64,000 nucleotides of DNA from Pantoea sp. BAV 3049. Its GTDB lineage: Bacteria; Pseudomonadota; Gammaproteobacteria; Enterobacterales; Enterobacteriaceae. Below, piece by piece: positions 49,017-59,330 of this stretch; position 1 is the first letter of the stretch; each line of letters opens with the position of its first letter. Position numbers and translations under genes: made by a program. The notes under the pieces were generated by a model. That model was not told the origin of the DNA and did no database searches. It saw only the letters and a program-made list of their open reading frames with translations. The DNA lies in the NCBI RefSeq assembly GCF_009765445.1, contig NZ_WHOY01000031.1, positions 2,144,782-2,208,781 of the forward strand, given 5' to 3'.

Positions 49017-52000
49017 ATGGCGAATTTTTTTATCGATCGCCCGATCTTTGCCTGGGTGATAGCGATATTGCTTTGCCTGACCGGCACACTGGCTATCTTC
49101 TCGCTTCCCGTTGAGCAGTATCCCGAACTCGCGCCACCCAATGTGCGTATCACCGCGAACTACCCCGGCGCCTCTGCTGAAACCCTGGAAAATACCGTGA
49201 CTCAGGTGATCGAGCAGAATATGACCGGCATCGATAATCTGATGTACATGTCCTCCCAGAGCAGTAACACCGGACAGGCCACCATCACCCTGACTTTTGT
49301 CGCCGGAACCAACCCGGATGAAGCTCGTCAGCAGGTGCAAAATCAGCTGCAAACCGCCCTGCGTAAACTGCCACAGGACGTGCAGTCTCAGGGAGTGACG
49401 GTCACCAAAACCGGGGACACTAACATTCTGATGGTGGCGTTCGTTTCCACCGATGGCAGCATGGATAAGCAGGATATCTCTGACTATGTTGCCAGTAACG
49501 TGCAGGACCCGCTCAGCCGCATTGACGGTGTGGGCCAGGTGGATGCTTACGGCTCGCAGTATGCAATGCGCATCTGGCTCGATCCCAACAAGATGATCAA
49601 CTACGCGGTGACCACTTCGGACGTGGTCAGCGCAATTGAGTCACAGAACAGCCAGGTCGCGGTCGGGCAGCTGGGCGGGCTGCCTTCGGTGAACAAACAG
49701 GCGCTGAATGCGACCATCAATTCACAGTCGCTGCTGAACACACCCGAGCAGTTCCGTAATATCACGCTGCGTGTTAACCAGGACGGTTCAGAGGTCAAAC
49801 TCAGTGACGTGGCGGATGTTGCGCTGGGCGCAGAGAAGTATGACTTCCTGAGCCAGTATAACGGTCAGGCTGCTTCTGGTCTTGGTATCAAGCTGGCTTC
49901 CGGTGCCAACGAGCTGCAAACCGACAAACTTGTCCGGGCACGAATTGCGGAGCTTTCCCAGTATTTCCCGCACGGTCTGAAAGCAGAAATCGCTTACGAA
50001 ACCACACCGTTTGTTACCGCCTCCATTGAGGACGTGGTGAAAACGCTGATCGAAGCGGTGATCCTGGTGTTTGTGGTGATGTATCTGTTCCTGCAGAACT
50101 TCCGCGCCACGCTGATCCCGACTATCGCCGTTCCCGTGGTGCTGCTTGGCACCTTCGCTATCCTTTCCGCCTGCGGCTTCAGTATCAACACCCTGACCAT
50201 GTTCGCGATGGTGCTGGCTATCGGCCTGCTGGTGGATGACGCCATCGTGGTGGTGGAAAACGTCGAGCGAATAATGAGTGAAGAGGGCCTGTCGCCCAGG
50301 GAGGCGACGCGCAAATCAATGGGGCAAATCCAGGGCGCACTGGTCGGGATCGCGCTGGTACTTTCTGCAGTATTTATTCCGATGGCCTTCTTCGGCGGCA
50401 CAACCGGCGCTATCTACCGCCAGTTCTCCATCACGATCGTTTCGGCCATGGTGCTGTCGGTGCTGGTAGCGATGATCCTTACCCCTGCCCTGTGCGCCAC
50501 GCTGCTTAAACCACTGCCCCAGGGCCATCATCACGGTCGCCACGGCTTTTTCGGCTGGTTTAACCGGACGTTCAACAACAATGCCGAGCGTTACGAGCGC
50601 GGCGTCAGCAAAATTCTGGCAAAAGCGGGACGCTGGCTGCTGCTATATATGCTGATTATCGGCGGCATGGCCTTCCTGTTCCTGCATCTGCCAACCTCCT
50701 TCCTGCCGCTGGAAGACCGGGGCGTCTTCACCACTCAGGTGCAGCTGCCGCCTGGCTCGACACTGCAACAGACCAATCAGGTGGTGAACAAAGTTGAGCA
50801 GTATTATCTGACTAAAGAGAAAGATAACGTGCTGTCGGTGTTTTCCACGATCGGGGCAGGTCCGGGCGGTAACGGCCAGAACGTGGCGCGTATGTTTGTG
50901 CGCCTTAAAGACTGGGGCGACCGTCCGGGCGCGGAGAACACTTCCTTTGCCATTATCGAGCGGGCAACCAAAGCCTTCCGCAAAATTAAGGAAGGGCGCG
51001 TGATTGCCAGCAGTCCTCCGGCGATCACCGGTCTGGGCAACTCGGCAGGCTTCGATATGGAGCTGCAGGATCATGCCGGACTGGGTCACGATGCGCTGAT
51101 GAAGGCGCGTGATGAGCTGCTGGCGAAGGCGGAGAGCAACCCTTCGCTGGCCCGCGTGCGTCACAACGGACTGGATGACACCCCGCAGCTGCGCATCAAT
51201 GTTGATCAGCACAAAGCGCAGGCGCTGGGCGTGTCGATCGATGATATCAACAACACGCTGCAAACTGGCTGGGGCTCGACCTACGTCAACGATTTCCTTG
51301 ACCGCGGCCGGGTTAAGAAGGTCTACGTGCAGGCGGCGGCAAAGTACCGCATGCTGCCGGATGACATCAGCAAATGGTATGTGCGTAACAACGGCGGCGG
51401 CATGGTGCCCTTCTCCGCCTTCGCCACCAGCAGCTGGGAAACAGGTTCGCCGCGTCTGGAGCGTTATAACGGTTATTCCGCAGTGGAAATTGTCGGTGAG
51501 TCCGCACAGGGCATCAGTACCGGCACAGCGATGGATGTTATGGAAAAAATCGTCAGCCAGATGCCGACCGGTTTTGGCCTGCAGTGGACCGGCGCTTCCT
51601 ACCAGGAACGCATGACCGGTTCGCAGGCTCCGGCGCTGTACGCCATCTCGCTGCTGGTAGTCTTCCTGTGCCTCGCCGCGCTGTATGAGAGCTGGTCAAT
51701 TCCGTTCTCGGTAATGCTGGTAGTGCCGCTGGGCGTGGTCGGTGCGCTGGTGGCAACCTGGGTGCGTGGGCTGGAGAACGACGTCTACTTCCAGGTCGGA
51801 CTGCTAACGGTGATCGGCCTGTCGGCGAAGAATGCCATCCTGATTGTGGAATTTGCCAACGAGATGAACAGCAAGGGTCGCGACCTGCTGGAAGCGACGC
51901 TGGAAGCCTCCCGTCAGCGTCTGCGCCCGATTCTGATGACCTCGCTGGCGTTTATCTTCGGCGTGCTGCCAATGGCGATCAGCAACGGTGCAGGCTCAAG

Positions 52001-52130
52001 CAGCCAGCATGCGGTAGGAACTGGGGTAATGGGCGGGATGATTTCGGCCACCGTGCTGGCGATCTTCTTCGTGCCATTGTTCTTCGTGCTGGTGCGCCAG
52101 CGCTTCCCGGTTAAGGACAAACCGATATAA
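49017..52130 (+). CDS. acrD: RND multidrug efflux pump AcrD
   Basis: A 1037-residue RND exporter, the same length as E. coli AcrD. It begins [20 protein letters not shown], with 12 membrane helices and two large periplasmic loops (about 30-335 and 560-870). The proton-relay Asp pair is in [20 protein letters not shown] near residue 407-408. The pump exports aminoglycosides and other hydrophilic or anionic drugs with AcrA and TolC; no adaptor gene is adjacent, as in E. coli. AcrB is the main paralogue, but position after narQ and before yffB supports AcrD. Confidence 0.95.
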   Translation: MANFFIDRPIFAWVIAILLCLTGTLAIFSLPVEQYPELAPPNVRITANYPGASAETLENTVTQVIEQNMTGIDNLMYMSSQSSNTGQATITLTFVAGTNPDEARQQVQNQLQTALRKLPQDVQSQGVTVTKTGDTNILMVAFVSTDGSMDKQDISDYVASNVQDPLSRIDGVGQVDAYGSQYAMRIWLDPNKMINYAVTTSDVVSAIESQNSQVAVGQLGGLPSVNKQALNATINSQSLLNTPEQFRNITLRVNQDGSEVKLSDVADVALGAEKYDFLSQYNGQAASGLGIKLASGANELQTDKLVRARIAELSQYFPHGLKAEIAYETTPFVTASIEDVVKTLIEAVILVFVVMYLFLQNFRATLIPTIAVPVVLLGTFAILSACGFSINTLTMFAMVLAIGLLVDDAIVVVENVERIMSEEGLSPREATRKSMGQIQGALVGIALVLSAVFIPMAFFGGTTGAIYRQFSITIVSAMVLSVLVAMILTPALCATLLKPLPQGHHHGRHGFFGWFNRTFNNNAERYERGVSKILAKAGRWLLLYMLIIGGMAFLFLHLPTSFLPLEDRGVFTTQVQLPPGSTLQQTNQVVNKVEQYYLTKEKDNVLSVFSTIGAGPGGNGQNVARMFVRLKDWGDRPGAENTSFAIIERATKAFRKIKEGRVIASSPPAITGLGNSAGFDMELQDHAGLGHDALMKARDELLAKAESNPSLARVRHNGLDDTPQLRINVDQHKAQALGVSIDDINNTLQTGWGSTYVNDFLDRGRVKKVYVQAAAKYRMLPDDISKWYVRNNGGGMVPFSAFATSSWETGSPRLERYNGYSAVEIVGESAQGISTGTAMDVMEKIVSQMPTGFGLQWTGASYQERMTGSQAPALYAISLLVVFLCLAALYESWSIPFSVMLVVPLGVVGALVATWVRGLENDVYFQVGLLTVIGLSAKNAILIVEFANEMNSKGRDLLEATLEASRQRLRPILMTSLAFIFGVLPMAISNGAGSSSQHAVGTGVMGGMISATVLAIFFVPLFFVLVRQRFPVKDKPI

Positions 52131-52173
52131 CAAGTCAGACTGCCTGTGGGCGGTCTCCGCTCACAGAAATGAA

Positions 52174-52199
52174 TAAAGGCAGCCGGAGGGCTGCCTTTA
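52174..52199 (+). terminator. acrD terminator
   Basis: AAAGGCAGCC/GGCTGCCTTT with a GGAG loop is a perfect 10-base stem (extended to TAAAGG/CCTTTA) with an AATTATT tail, 44 bases after the acrD stop. Confidence 0.8.
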
Positions 52200-52262
52200 A
52201 TTATTCAGGATACTGGTGTAAAGCATTTTGATGTGGTCGCCAGGCTTTTCTTTATGAATGTG

Positions 52263-52325
52263 TTATTTGCGAGCTAACATTGCTTCGATAAAGTCTTTCC
52301 AGTTCCCCAGTTCTAAATCAATCAT
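52263..52325 (-). CDS. ypfM: Small protein YpfM
   Basis: A 20-codon gene encoding MIDLELGNWKDFIEAMLARK. E. coli has a 19-residue protein, YpfM, at the same place and orientation, between acrD and yffB, with the sequence shared at ELGNWKDFIE and ML-RK. AGAGGTGATTT before the ATG is a good ribosome site. A perfect TATAAT lies 26 bases upstream. The peptide is amphipathic and probably helical. Its function is unknown. Confidence 0.88.
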   Translation of the reverse strand: MIDLELGNWKDFIEAMLARK

Positions 52326-52351
52326 AAATCACCTCTCGTTATTGTGGGTCT

Positions 52352-52381
52352 ATTATAGGATTAATCTTAATGCAAAGTGAA
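52352..52381 (-). promoter_or_regulatory. ypfM promoter
   Basis: On the minus strand TTCACT (52376-52381) and a perfect TATAAT (52352-52357) are separated by 18 bases. The -10 box is 26 bases upstream of the ypfM ATG, leaving a short leader. Confidence 0.65.
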
Positions 52382-52520
52382 CATGTTTCGTCCACATAGA
52401 GGTATCGGCAAAGCCAGTAAAAACTGTAATTGCGGGCTGGCGCACAGTTCACGGGTTATGATTTCTAAGGGAATTAATAGCAGATTGATGATTGGGGGCC
52501 AAAGCATTTCAGGCAGATCA

Positions 52521-52539
52521 AGGGGGCATTGCGCCCCCT
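52521..52539 (-). terminator. Hairpin after the 64-residue gene
   Basis: AGGGGGC/GCCCCCT with a five-base loop lies 14 bases beyond the stop of the 52554-52748 gene. There is no T-run on the minus strand, so it may be a weak or Rho-assisted terminator. Confidence 0.45.
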
Positions 52540-52553
52540 CGTCACATCCGGTG

Positions 52554-52748
52554 TTATTTCAGAACGATCACTTTATCGTAGCCGCCACTCTCACTGTCGA
52601 TATGGGTTTTGGCATCCGGGTGCTCGGCCAGCACCGCCTCAACAATGTGGTTGAACTCATCGCAGCGGCTTTTTTTCTTACGGGCGATCACAATCATTGA
52701 CTGGGTCTCTTCAACCGTATGGGCGGAAGACGCTTTCAAATAGTTCAT
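52554..52748 (-). CDS. Small hypothetical protein, 64 residues
   Basis: I do not recognise this 64-residue protein. It begins MNYLKASSAHTVEETQSMIV, has a basic patch ARKKKSR at about residues 22-28, and then an acidic central part ending in YDKVIVLK. No signal peptide, membrane segment or cysteine pair is present (one Cys). The predicted pattern is strand-helix-strand. The ribosome site AAGGAGGGACAAT is very strong, and a hairpin follows the stop, so it is likely a real gene. It is absent from this position in E. coli, where only ypfM lies between acrD and yffB. Confidence 0.65.
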   Translation of the reverse strand: MNYLKASSAHTVEETQSMIVIARKKKSRCDEFNHIVEAVLAEHPDAKTHIDSESGGYDKVIVLK

Positions 52749-52893
52749 ATTGTCCCTCCTTATCGCTAAGTCTCTGTCTCTGTGGTGTTAACGTCACCTT
52801 TCCATGCTGCCTCGCAGGCGCATCCGTTGTAGACTAAGCACCTGAACAGTATCGAATATAGTTGAAACCCACAGAAAAAAGAAGGGATCGGTC

Positions 52894-53253
52894 ATGCTGA
52901 CGATGTACGGCATCAAAAATTGCGACACCATAAAGAAGGCCCGAAAATATCTGGACGCCAGCGGCGTGGCATACCGGTTCCATGACTACCGTGCTGATGG
53001 GCTGGAAGCACCGTTGCTGCAGGGCTTTATCGATACGCTGGGCTGGGAAGCCTTGCTCAATACCCGCGGCACCACCTGGCGCAAACTGAGCGAGGAAACG
53101 CGCGGCGCGGCTCATTCTGCAGCGGCAGCGCGTGAACTGATGCTGGAACAGCCGGCAATCATCAAACGCCCGTTGCTCTGCAGCGCCGACGGCTCTATGC
53201 TGCTGGGTTTCAGTGAAACCATCTACCAGTCCTTTATTGCGGAGAAGTCCTGA
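52894..53253 (+). CDS. yffB: ArsC/Spx-family protein YffB
   Basis: A 119-residue thioredoxin-fold protein of the ArsC/Spx family. The N-terminal [17 protein letters not shown] carries the single conserved Cys10, and the C-terminal PAIIKRPLL is the family cis-Pro segment. YffB is thought to be a glutathione-linked thiol protein; arsenate reductase activity is not established. It precedes dapE by two bases, as in E. coli. The exact start could also be MYGI at 52903. Confidence 0.88.
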   Translation: MLTMYGIKNCDTIKKARKYLDASGVAYRFHDYRADGLEAPLLQGFIDTLGWEALLNTRGTTWRKLSEETRGAAHSAAAARELMLEQPAIIKRPLLCSADGSMLLGFSETIYQSFIAEKS

Positions 53254-53255
53254 TT

Positions 53256-54383
53256 ATGTTCTGTCCGGTCATTGAGCTGACGCAGCAGCTTATTCGTCGC
53301 CCCTCACTCAGCCCGGATGATGCCGGCTGCCAGGCCATTATGATCGAACGCCTGCAGGCGCTGGGCTTCACCGTGGAGCCAATGAACATCGGCGACACCC
53401 TGAACTTCTGGGCGTGGCGTGGCGAAGGCGAAACGCTGGCTTTTGCCGGCCATACCGATGTGGTGCCTACCGGCGAGGCCAGCCGCTGGATCAATCCGCC
53501 TTTTGAACCCACCATCCGCGACGGCATGCTCTACGGGCGCGGTGCGTCGGATATGAAAGGCTCGCTGGCGGCGATGATTGTCGCAGCGGAGCGCTTTGTG
53601 ACCAGCAACCCGGACCATAAAGGCCGCCTGGCTTTCCTGATCACCTCTGATGAAGAAGCCAGCGCTGCCAACGGCACGGTGAAAGTGGTTGAAGCGCTGA
53701 TGGCACGTCACGAGCGGCTGGATTATTGCCTGGTCGGCGAGCCCTCCAGCACCGAAATCGTCGGTGACGTGGTGAAGAATGGCCGCCGTGGTTCGATGAC
53801 CGCTAACCTGACGGTACATGGCGTTCAGGGCCATGTCGCCTATCCACATCTGGCGGATAACCCGGTCCACCGCGCCATGCCCGCGCTGAACGAACTGGTC
53901 GCGACCGAATGGGATCGGGGCAATGAATTTTTCCCGCCAACCAGCATGCAGATTGCCAACGTGCAGGCCGGAACCGGCAGCAACAATGTGATCCCCGGCG
54001 AGTTCTTCGTGCAATTTAACTTCCGCTTCAGTACCGAACTGACCGACGCGATGATCCAGCAGCGCGTAGCGGAGTTGCTGGATCGACACAAGTTGCGCTA
54101 CACGCTGGACTGGTGGGTGTCCGGCCAGCCATTCCTGACCAGCCAGGGTAAACTGGTGAATGCGGTGATCAACGCCGTTGAGCACTATAATGAAATTAAG
54201 CCGCAGCTGCTGACCACCGGCGGAACCTCTGACGGGCGCTTCATTGCCCGTATGGGTGCGCAGGTCGTCGAGTTAGGTCCGGTCAACGCCACCATTCATA
54301 AAATCAATGAGTGCGTGAAGGCCGCCGATCTGCAACTGCTTAGCCGTATGTACCAGCGCATTATGGAACAGCTGATAGCCTGA
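53256..54383 (+). CDS. dapE: Succinyl-diaminopimelate desuccinylase
   Basis: A 375-residue dinuclear zinc enzyme of the M20 family. It hydrolyses N-succinyl-LL-diaminopimelate in lysine and peptidoglycan precursor synthesis. His66 and Asp68 lie in [13 protein letters not shown], the bridging Asp is in [15 protein letters not shown] near residues 92-106, and the catalytic Glu pair is in [10 protein letters not shown] near 128-137. A dimerisation lid domain is inserted from about 180 to 290. It is coupled to yffB and followed by ypfN, as in E. coli. Confidence 0.97.
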   Translation: MFCPVIELTQQLIRRPSLSPDDAGCQAIMIERLQALGFTVEPMNIGDTLNFWAWRGEGETLAFAGHTDVVPTGEASRWINPPFEPTIRDGMLYGRGASDMKGSLAAMIVAAERFVTSNPDHKGRLAFLITSDEEASAANGTVKVVEALMARHERLDYCLVGEPSSTEIVGDVVKNGRRGSMTANLTVHGVQGHVAYPHLADNPVHRAMPALNELVATEWDRGNEFFPPTSMQIANVQAGTGSNNVIPGEFFVQFNFRFSTELTDAMIQQRVAELLDRHKLRYTLDWWVSGQPFLTSQGKLVNAVINAVEHYNEIKPQLLTTGGTSDGRFIARMGAQVVELGPVNATIHKINECVKAADLQLLSRMYQRIMEQLIA

Positions 54384-54394
54384 CAGGTGATGAT

Positions 54395-54583
54395 ATGGAA
54401 TTTTTTAAAGAGTACTGGTGGATCCTGGTGATCCTGCTGATGGTCGGCGTACTGATGAACGTCTATAAAGATTTAAAGCGTATCGATCATAAGAAGTACA
54501 TGGACAACAAGCCGGATTTGCCGCCGCATCGTGATTTTAACGATAAGTGGGACGATGACGACGACTGGCCGAAGAAGAAGTAA
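54395..54583 (+). CDS. ypfN: UPF0370 family membrane protein YpfN
   Basis: A 62-residue protein with one N-terminal membrane helix ([20 protein letters not shown] at residues 7-26). A cytoplasmic tail follows, very acidic near its end ([13 protein letters not shown]). It matches E. coli YpfN (66 residues) in every block. The ribosome site CAGGTGAT precedes the ATG. The function is unknown. It starts 11 bases after dapE and is probably co-transcribed with it. Confidence 0.92.
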   Translation: MEFFKEYWWILVILLMVGVLMNVYKDLKRIDHKKYMDNKPDLPPHRDFNDKWDDDDDWPKKK

Positions 54584-54592
54584 GCTCGATCG

Positions 54593-54612
54593 GCAGGGGC
54601 TTTGGCCCCTGC
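54593..54612 (+). terminator. ypfN/ypfH terminator
   Basis: GCAGGGGC/GCCCCTGC with a TTTG loop is an 8-base perfect stem followed by TTTCTCC. It lies between convergent ypfN and ypfH. Confidence 0.6.
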
Positions 54613-54629
54613 TTTCTCCATTATCCCTC

Positions 54630-55328
54630 TCAATGCATCAGAGCGATCACATCCTCATCTCCGGGCGTGCTGCCACTCAGTGCCTCATCAAAATAGCGCT
54701 TCGGCACGGTGTAATGCAGATGGTCCAGTGCATACTGCATGGCGCGATGGTCAATTGCGTGCGCTAAATCCTCCACGACGTTCAACGTCACATCGCCGCC
54801 CAGTTCCAGTAGCTTCGCTTCCCCCTGCTGGGCATATTTCAGAGGTACAAGATCGTCATAATCCCCGTGGATCAGATGGACAGTGGTACGCCGGGTTGCA
54901 CGCTGCGGCAGGCTGGCAAAACGGCCGGAAAAAGCCACCACCCTGCCCGCCAGTCCCGGCCGGGCTTTAATCCCTTCAAGTACCATGATGCTGCCCTGCG
55001 AAAAACCTATCAGCGCCGTCGCTTCAGCCTTCACGCCGCTTTCCTGCTGCCAGTGATGAACCGATCCGACAAAGCTGTCCATCATCGCATCAACACGGCA
55101 CTGCAGGCTTTCATCGGTCAGGTTATCAGTGGGGAACCACTGGCGGCCATGCTCGCTGCCGGACTCCGGCGCGCCAATGCTCACCACCAGTGCGCCAGGG
55201 AAGGATTCAGCAAACCAGCTGCCGATCTGGCCCATCGCCACCGGATTATCGCCAGCGCCATGAAACAGCAGAAACAGCTGTGCCGGGATGGACGTGGGGC
55301 GCTGAACGACGAAATGATCAAGTTTCAT
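54630..55328 (-). CDS. ypfH: Esterase YpfH
   Basis: A 232-residue alpha/beta hydrolase of the phospholipase/carboxylesterase family. The nucleophile is in ALIGFSQGSIMVLEG near residues 101-115, the acid in LIHGDYDDLVPL near 153-164 and the His in DLAHAIDHRAM near 187-197. The N-terminal LFLLFHGAGDNP forms the oxyanion region. E. coli YpfH hydrolyses short-chain and palmitoyl-type esters; its cellular substrate is unknown. It is convergent with dapE-ypfN and precedes nothing on its own strand. Confidence 0.9.
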   Translation of the reverse strand: MKLDHFVVQRPTSIPAQLFLLFHGAGDNPVAMGQIGSWFAESFPGALVVSIGAPESGSEHGRQWFPTDNLTDESLQCRVDAMMDSFVGSVHHWQQESGVKAEATALIGFSQGSIMVLEGIKARPGLAGRVVAFSGRFASLPQRATRRTTVHLIHGDYDDLVPLKYAQQGEAKLLELGGDVTLNVVEDLAHAIDHRAMQYALDHLHYTVPKRYFDEALSGSTPGDEDVIALMH

Positions 55329-55411
55329 GGTTTCCTCCTGAGGAATGTTAAGCCGACTATACGCCGGCTGACGCGGAAGAAAATTGAGAATTTTTGACCG
55401 GGATGTTGGAT

Positions 55412-57421
55412 TTAATTTAATGAGTTAATGAAGCGCTGCCACTCTTTGCTTTGCGGGCCGTCCAGTGATGCCAGTGCCCGCTGAGCTTCCTGCCGCCAGG
55501 CTGCCAGTAACGCTTTGCGGCCGGACAGGCCGGATTGCTGACAAAGCTGAGCAGCAGTTAACCCATGCAGCAACGCGCCCTCCAGCAATGACAATCCCTG
55601 CACCCGGTCGATCAGTCGTCCCAGGGCACCGAGACTTGCCTCAAATGGCCGGTGTGCCCAGGCAAACCCGGCCAGCTCCCGCCAGTCATCTGCATCAGCT
55701 CCGGAACTCCCGGTCTCAGGCAATTCCGGACTGACGCCTTTGATAAAGAGTTGCAGCCAGGGCCAGTCCTTCGCCAGCCGCCCGGCGGCGTTATCTGCCA
55801 GTACGAGGCCCTGCCCACTCAGAGGCAGAATGGCCATCGCGGTGTAGCAACCGCTGCTGGCCTCCGGCTTGTTGCCAAAGCGGACCAGCCTGAATCCACA
55901 TGCCTGCCAGAACCGCCATAAAGAGTCAGTATAGCCAAAGCTCACCGAGAGAAAATCCAGCCCCTCTGCGCGTTCAACACTTTGCCGTACCATTTCACGC
56001 CCGATGCCACGCCGCCGCAGCGCTGGTGTGATCGCTATCCGGCTGATGCGTCGCGAGCGCATCATGGCCGCTTCTGGCCAGCCGCCATGAGCAGCTAGCG
56101 ACTGTGCCACAAGGTTACCGCCAGGCCTGCGCAGCCCCGCCCATACCGCCTGGGCCAGCTCTTCACTCAGCCCGCCTTCATCCACCAGCCACAGCGCACC
56201 CTGCACTTTCGACTCCTGCACTGCAGCGCTGAAGTGCATACCTGGCGCATCCATCATCCGCCTTAAATCCAGCGGCGAGGTGCGGTAGTGGGCGCTGGCG
56301 AGCAGCTGATACATTCCCGCAGGCAGTTCCGGCCGGGTCTGCCAGTCTGGCTGCTGCGGGAAACAATAATGGATTGCTGATTCATTACCTGAAGGCTCTG
56401 CTTCAGTGAACAGCAGCGCATTATCGACGAACCGCTCCAGCGGGTCATGCGGCGACCAGCGTAGCGGCTGCTCCAGCTTCAGCACCGTGGCACCCGGCAG
56501 ACTGGCGCAAAACTTCAGCAGGAAGCCGCGCCCGGTTCCTTCATAGCCCTGCAAAGTCGTGGTCAGCAGGACGCGGGGAGCGAGGCGAACCAGCTCATGC
56601 AGCAGCGGAGCCGGTATGGCCGCGGCTTCATCAATCAGCAGCCAGTCGATATTCTGAGGACGTTGCTGTGGTGAAAGTGCCAGCAACCGATCCGGAGCAA
56701 TGAACTCAAACCTCTCTCCGGCGAATGCCGCCAGCACGGCGGCAGAGATTTTCGCCGGAGCAGTGATCAGACAGCGTCCGGGCCAGCGGGCCGCCAGCGA
56801 ACCGGCCAGCGCCGATTTTCCGCGCCCTCGCGGGGCAATCAGAACGAAGAGGCCCGGCTGGCTGACCAGCAGTGCGTTCAGCAGACTTTGCTGCTGTGAG
56901 GTGTCATCCGGCAGCCATTGGGCCGTCGACGGCAGTGCGGGTAAGTGCAACGGAGCATTCTGGCGAAGCAGAGCAACCTGTGGATCCTGCAACAGCATCT
57001 GCTGCAGGCGATGAACAAAGTTGGGTGCGGGAATCGGAGTGGCTGTTTCGCTCCAGCGCAGTGAGTCGGTATCCGGCCCTGAAGACCAGCTTTGCCACTC
57101 GGGAACGAGGAGCAACAGCCAGCTTCCGGCTTTTAGCGTACCTGTCAGCGCCGCCAGCGCATCGGCATTGAATCCGTCCCGCGCGTCAAATACGGCATGT
57201 AAAAACTCCTGCCCCAGCAGGGTTCGCACCGCCTGCGGCGCGCAGTGCAGCGGACTTTGCGGCGCATCACCCAGCCACAACCAGTCCCCCGGCAGCCTGC
57301 CCATCCACTGCTGCGTCTGCTGCAGGCACCATTCTGCCTCGCCGCTAAGCACCAGCAGTTGCCGCAGCCCCTGGTATTTCAGGGCTGCGGTATGATCGAT
57401 AATGTCGCTGAAGTCCGTCAT
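55412..57421 (-). CDS. tmcA: tRNA(Met) cytidine acetyltransferase TmcA
   Basis: A 669-residue enzyme that acetylates the wobble cytidine (ac4C34) of elongator tRNA-Met using acetyl-CoA and ATP. The RNA helicase-like module has Walker A IAPRGRGKSALAGS near 200-213 and DEAA in WLLIDEAAAIPAP. The GNAT module has SRRISRIAITPALRRRGIGR near 469-488. A C-terminal tRNA-binding domain follows. It is close to the 671-residue E. coli enzyme. Its start overlaps the ypfJ stop by three bases in an ATGA junction. Confidence 0.95.
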   Translation of the reverse strand: MTDFSDIIDHTAALKYQGLRQLLVLSGEAEWCLQQTQQWMGRLPGDWLWLGDAPQSPLHCAPQAVRTLLGQEFLHAVFDARDGFNADALAALTGTLKAGSWLLLLVPEWQSWSSGPDTDSLRWSETATPIPAPNFVHRLQQMLLQDPQVALLRQNAPLHLPALPSTAQWLPDDTSQQQSLLNALLVSQPGLFVLIAPRGRGKSALAGSLAARWPGRCLITAPAKISAAVLAAFAGERFEFIAPDRLLALSPQQRPQNIDWLLIDEAAAIPAPLLHELVRLAPRVLLTTTLQGYEGTGRGFLLKFCASLPGATVLKLEQPLRWSPHDPLERFVDNALLFTEAEPSGNESAIHYCFPQQPDWQTRPELPAGMYQLLASAHYRTSPLDLRRMMDAPGMHFSAAVQESKVQGALWLVDEGGLSEELAQAVWAGLRRPGGNLVAQSLAAHGGWPEAAMMRSRRISRIAITPALRRRGIGREMVRQSVERAEGLDFLSVSFGYTDSLWRFWQACGFRLVRFGNKPEASSGCYTAMAILPLSGQGLVLADNAAGRLAKDWPWLQLFIKGVSPELPETGSSGADADDWRELAGFAWAHRPFEASLGALGRLIDRVQGLSLLEGALLHGLTAAQLCQQSGLSGRKALLAAWRQEAQRALASLDGPQSKEWQRFINSLN

Positions 57422-58290
57422 CAGCTACGGCTGAAGGTGTCACACTGACCCGGATTGCCGCTGTCGAAGCCTTTTTTGAACCAGGTATAGCGCTGCTGCG
57501 AGGTGCCGTGAGTGAAGCTGTCCGGTACCACCCGCCCCTGGCTCTGCTGTTGCAAACGGTCATCGCCAATGGCTTCAGCGGCGTTTAACGCCTTCTGCAG
57601 GTCGCCCGGTTCCAGCACGTTTTCCTGCTGCATGTAATGTCCCCACACCCCGGCAAAGCAGTCGGCCTGCAGCTCCATTTTCACTGACAGCTGGTTAGCC
57701 TGAGTCTGGCTGGCACCCTGCTGCAACTGACGAACTTTGGGTTCAATGCCCAGCAGGCGCTGGACGTGATGTCCCACTTCATGGGCAATCACATAGCCCT
57801 GGGCAAAATCGCCACCGGCACCCAGTTTATTTTTCATTTCGTCATAGAAAGAGAGATCGATATAGACCGTGCTGTCAGTCGGGCAGTAAAAAGGCCCCAT
57901 CACTGACTGGCCAGTACCACAGCCGGTGCGCGTTACGCCGCGGTACATCACCAGCTTAGGCGGCGTGTAGGTTTTTCCCATCTTCTGGAAAATTTTCGAC
58001 CAGGTATCTTCGGTGGTGGCGAGGATTACTTTAGTGAATTTAGCCGCTTCATCCTGCTGCGGATTGATGCCCTGCCGCTGCGGGGCTGGCTGAGAAAGAG
58101 AAGTGGACTCCCCGGTCAGCAGCGGTGACAGGTCATAACCGTAGTAACCAGCAATCATGACGATAATCAGCAGGATAATCCCGCCCTTGCCGCGTGGAAT
58201 ACGCATGCGGCCACTGCCCATTGTCGGGCCGCCGGAATCATTACGGCGATCTTCCACATTGTCGCTCTCGCGCTTCCCTTGCCAACGCAT
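57421..58290 (-). CDS. ypfJ: Neutral zinc metallopeptidase family protein YpfJ
   Basis: A 289-residue membrane-anchored protein of the zinc metallopeptidase family. A cytoplasmic N-terminus ([20 protein letters not shown]) precedes one membrane helix near residues 37-57. The large domain has the zinc motif [15 protein letters not shown] near 165-179, plus conserved [19 protein letters not shown] with two Cys. The ATG at 58290 has AAGGGGAAA and matches E. coli YpfJ (287 residues); a longer frame to 58329 is unsupported. Proteolytic activity is not proven for the family. Confidence 0.92.
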   Translation of the reverse strand: MRWQGKRESDNVEDRRNDSGGPTMGSGRMRIPRGKGGIILLIIVMIAGYYGYDLSPLLTGESTSLSQPAPQRQGINPQQDEAAKFTKVILATTEDTWSKIFQKMGKTYTPPKLVMYRGVTRTGCGTGQSVMGPFYCPTDSTVYIDLSFYDEMKNKLGAGGDFAQGYVIAHEVGHHVQRLLGIEPKVRQLQQGASQTQANQLSVKMELQADCFAGVWGHYMQQENVLEPGDLQKALNAAEAIGDDRLQQQSQGRVVPDSFTHGTSQQRYTWFKKGFDSGNPGQCDTFSRS

Positions 58291-58457
58291 AGATTTCCCC
58301 TTGTCATAATCACTTCGCGGTTGATGCACTGATTTTAGTTGGCGCGGCTCACTAACACCAGCCTTACGGGCTTTGGCGAGAGAGGTTTAGCGGAATTTAA
58401 GACTTTAGTGGGGAAAAAGCAGCGAAGAAAAGTGAGAAACAGAGACCGGCAGAAAGA

Positions 58458-58480
58458 AGCTGCGGCAGAACGCCGCAGCT
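58458..58480 (-). terminator. purC terminator
   Basis: AGCTGCGGC/GCCGCAGCT is a perfect 9-base stem with an AGAAC loop, 7 bases after the purC stop. On the minus strand it is followed by TCTTTCT, a mixed T-tail. Confidence 0.65.
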
Positions 58481-58487
58481 GCAGAAA

Positions 58488-59201
58488 TCAGTCCAGCTTA
58501 ACGCCCAGACGGTTTGCCACTTCTTCATACGCTTCGATCAGGCCACCCAGGCTCTGACGGTAGCGGTCTTTGTCCATCTTGTTCAGGGTCTCTTTGTCCC
58601 ACAGGCGCGCGCCGTCCGGGGAGAACTCATCGCCCAGCACCACTTCGCCGTTGAACAGGCCGAACTCCAGCTTGAAGTCCACCAGGATCAGACCGGCATC
58701 GAGGAACAGCTTGCTTAGCACGTCGTTGGCTTTATAAGTCAGCTCACGCATGCGCGCCAGATTCTCTTTGTTCACCCAGCCAAACGTTTCACAGTAGGAT
58801 TCGTTAACCATTGGATCGTGTTTGGCGTCATCCTTCAGAAACAGGTCAAACAGCGGCGGATTGAGGATCATGCCCTCTTCCACGCCAAGACGCTTCACCA
58901 GCGAGCCTGCGGCACGGTTACGCACCACGCACTCCACCGGTACCATATCCAGTTTCTTCACCAGCGCTTCGTTATCAGAGAGCAGCGCTTCCATCTGGGT
59001 TGGGATCCCGGCTTCCTGCAGCTTAGTCATAATGAAATAATTGAACTTGTTGTTAATCATCCCTTTACGATCAAACTGTTCGATACGCTCACCGTCCAGT
59101 GCTGAAGTATCGTTGCGGAATTCGAGTACCAGCAGGTCCGGATTTTCGGTGCTGTAAACGGTTTTCGCTTTGCCGCGATACAACTCAGCTTGCTTTTGCA
59201 T
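58488..59201 (-). CDS. purC: SAICAR synthetase (PurC)
   Basis: A 237-residue phosphoribosylaminoimidazole-succinocarboxamide synthase, which joins CAIR and aspartate with ATP in purine synthesis. Family blocks are [20 protein letters not shown] near residues 7-26, [18 protein letters not shown] near 93-110 and [10 protein letters not shown], with [18 protein letters not shown] near 188-205. Length equals the E. coli enzyme. A PurR-like box lies 72-87 bases upstream, consistent with purine repression. Confidence 0.97.
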   Translation of the reverse strand: MQKQAELYRGKAKTVYSTENPDLLVLEFRNDTSALDGERIEQFDRKGMINNKFNYFIMTKLQEAGIPTQMEALLSDNEALVKKLDMVPVECVVRNRAAGSLVKRLGVEEGMILNPPLFDLFLKDDAKHDPMVNESYCETFGWVNKENLARMRELTYKANDVLSKLFLDAGLILVDFKLEFGLFNGEVVLGDEFSPDGARLWDKETLNKMDKDRYRQSLGGLIEAYEEVANRLGVKLD

Positions 59202-59272
59202 CTTGTTAACTCCACATGACAGAACTAAAAATATTGGCGGGGGCTATTGTACGTTCTGCGGCGAAAAAACCG

Positions 59273-59288
59273 AAGCAATCGTTTACGC
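59273..59288 (-). promoter_or_regulatory. PurR box of purC
   Basis: AAGCAATCGTTTACGC matches the PurR consensus ACGCAAACGTTTGCGT at 12 of 16 positions, upstream of purC. E. coli purC is a PurR target with an operator at a similar place. Confidence 0.65.
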
Positions 59289-59297
59289 AGCAGTGAA

Positions 59298-59324
59298 TAA
59301 AAAAGGCCGGAACTCTCCGGCCTT
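59298..59324 (-). terminator. bamC terminator
   Basis: AAGGCCGGA/TCCGGCCTT with an ACTC loop is a 9-base stem just downstream of the bamC stop. On the minus strand it is followed by a T6 run. It separates dapA-bamC from purC. Confidence 0.85.
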
Positions 59325-59330
59325 AGGGTG

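Larger units (their letters stand above)
52131..52553. other. acrD to small-gene interval
   Basis: A 423-base stretch containing the acrD terminator, the 20-codon ypfM gene with its promoter, and a GC hairpin at 52521-52539. The part between 52385 and 52515 shows no gene I can support. Confidence 0.5.

Noticed and set aside
52377..52700. A 107-codon plus-strand frame between acrD and yffB
   Set aside because: It is antisense to the better-supported 64-residue gene and lacks a ribosome site.
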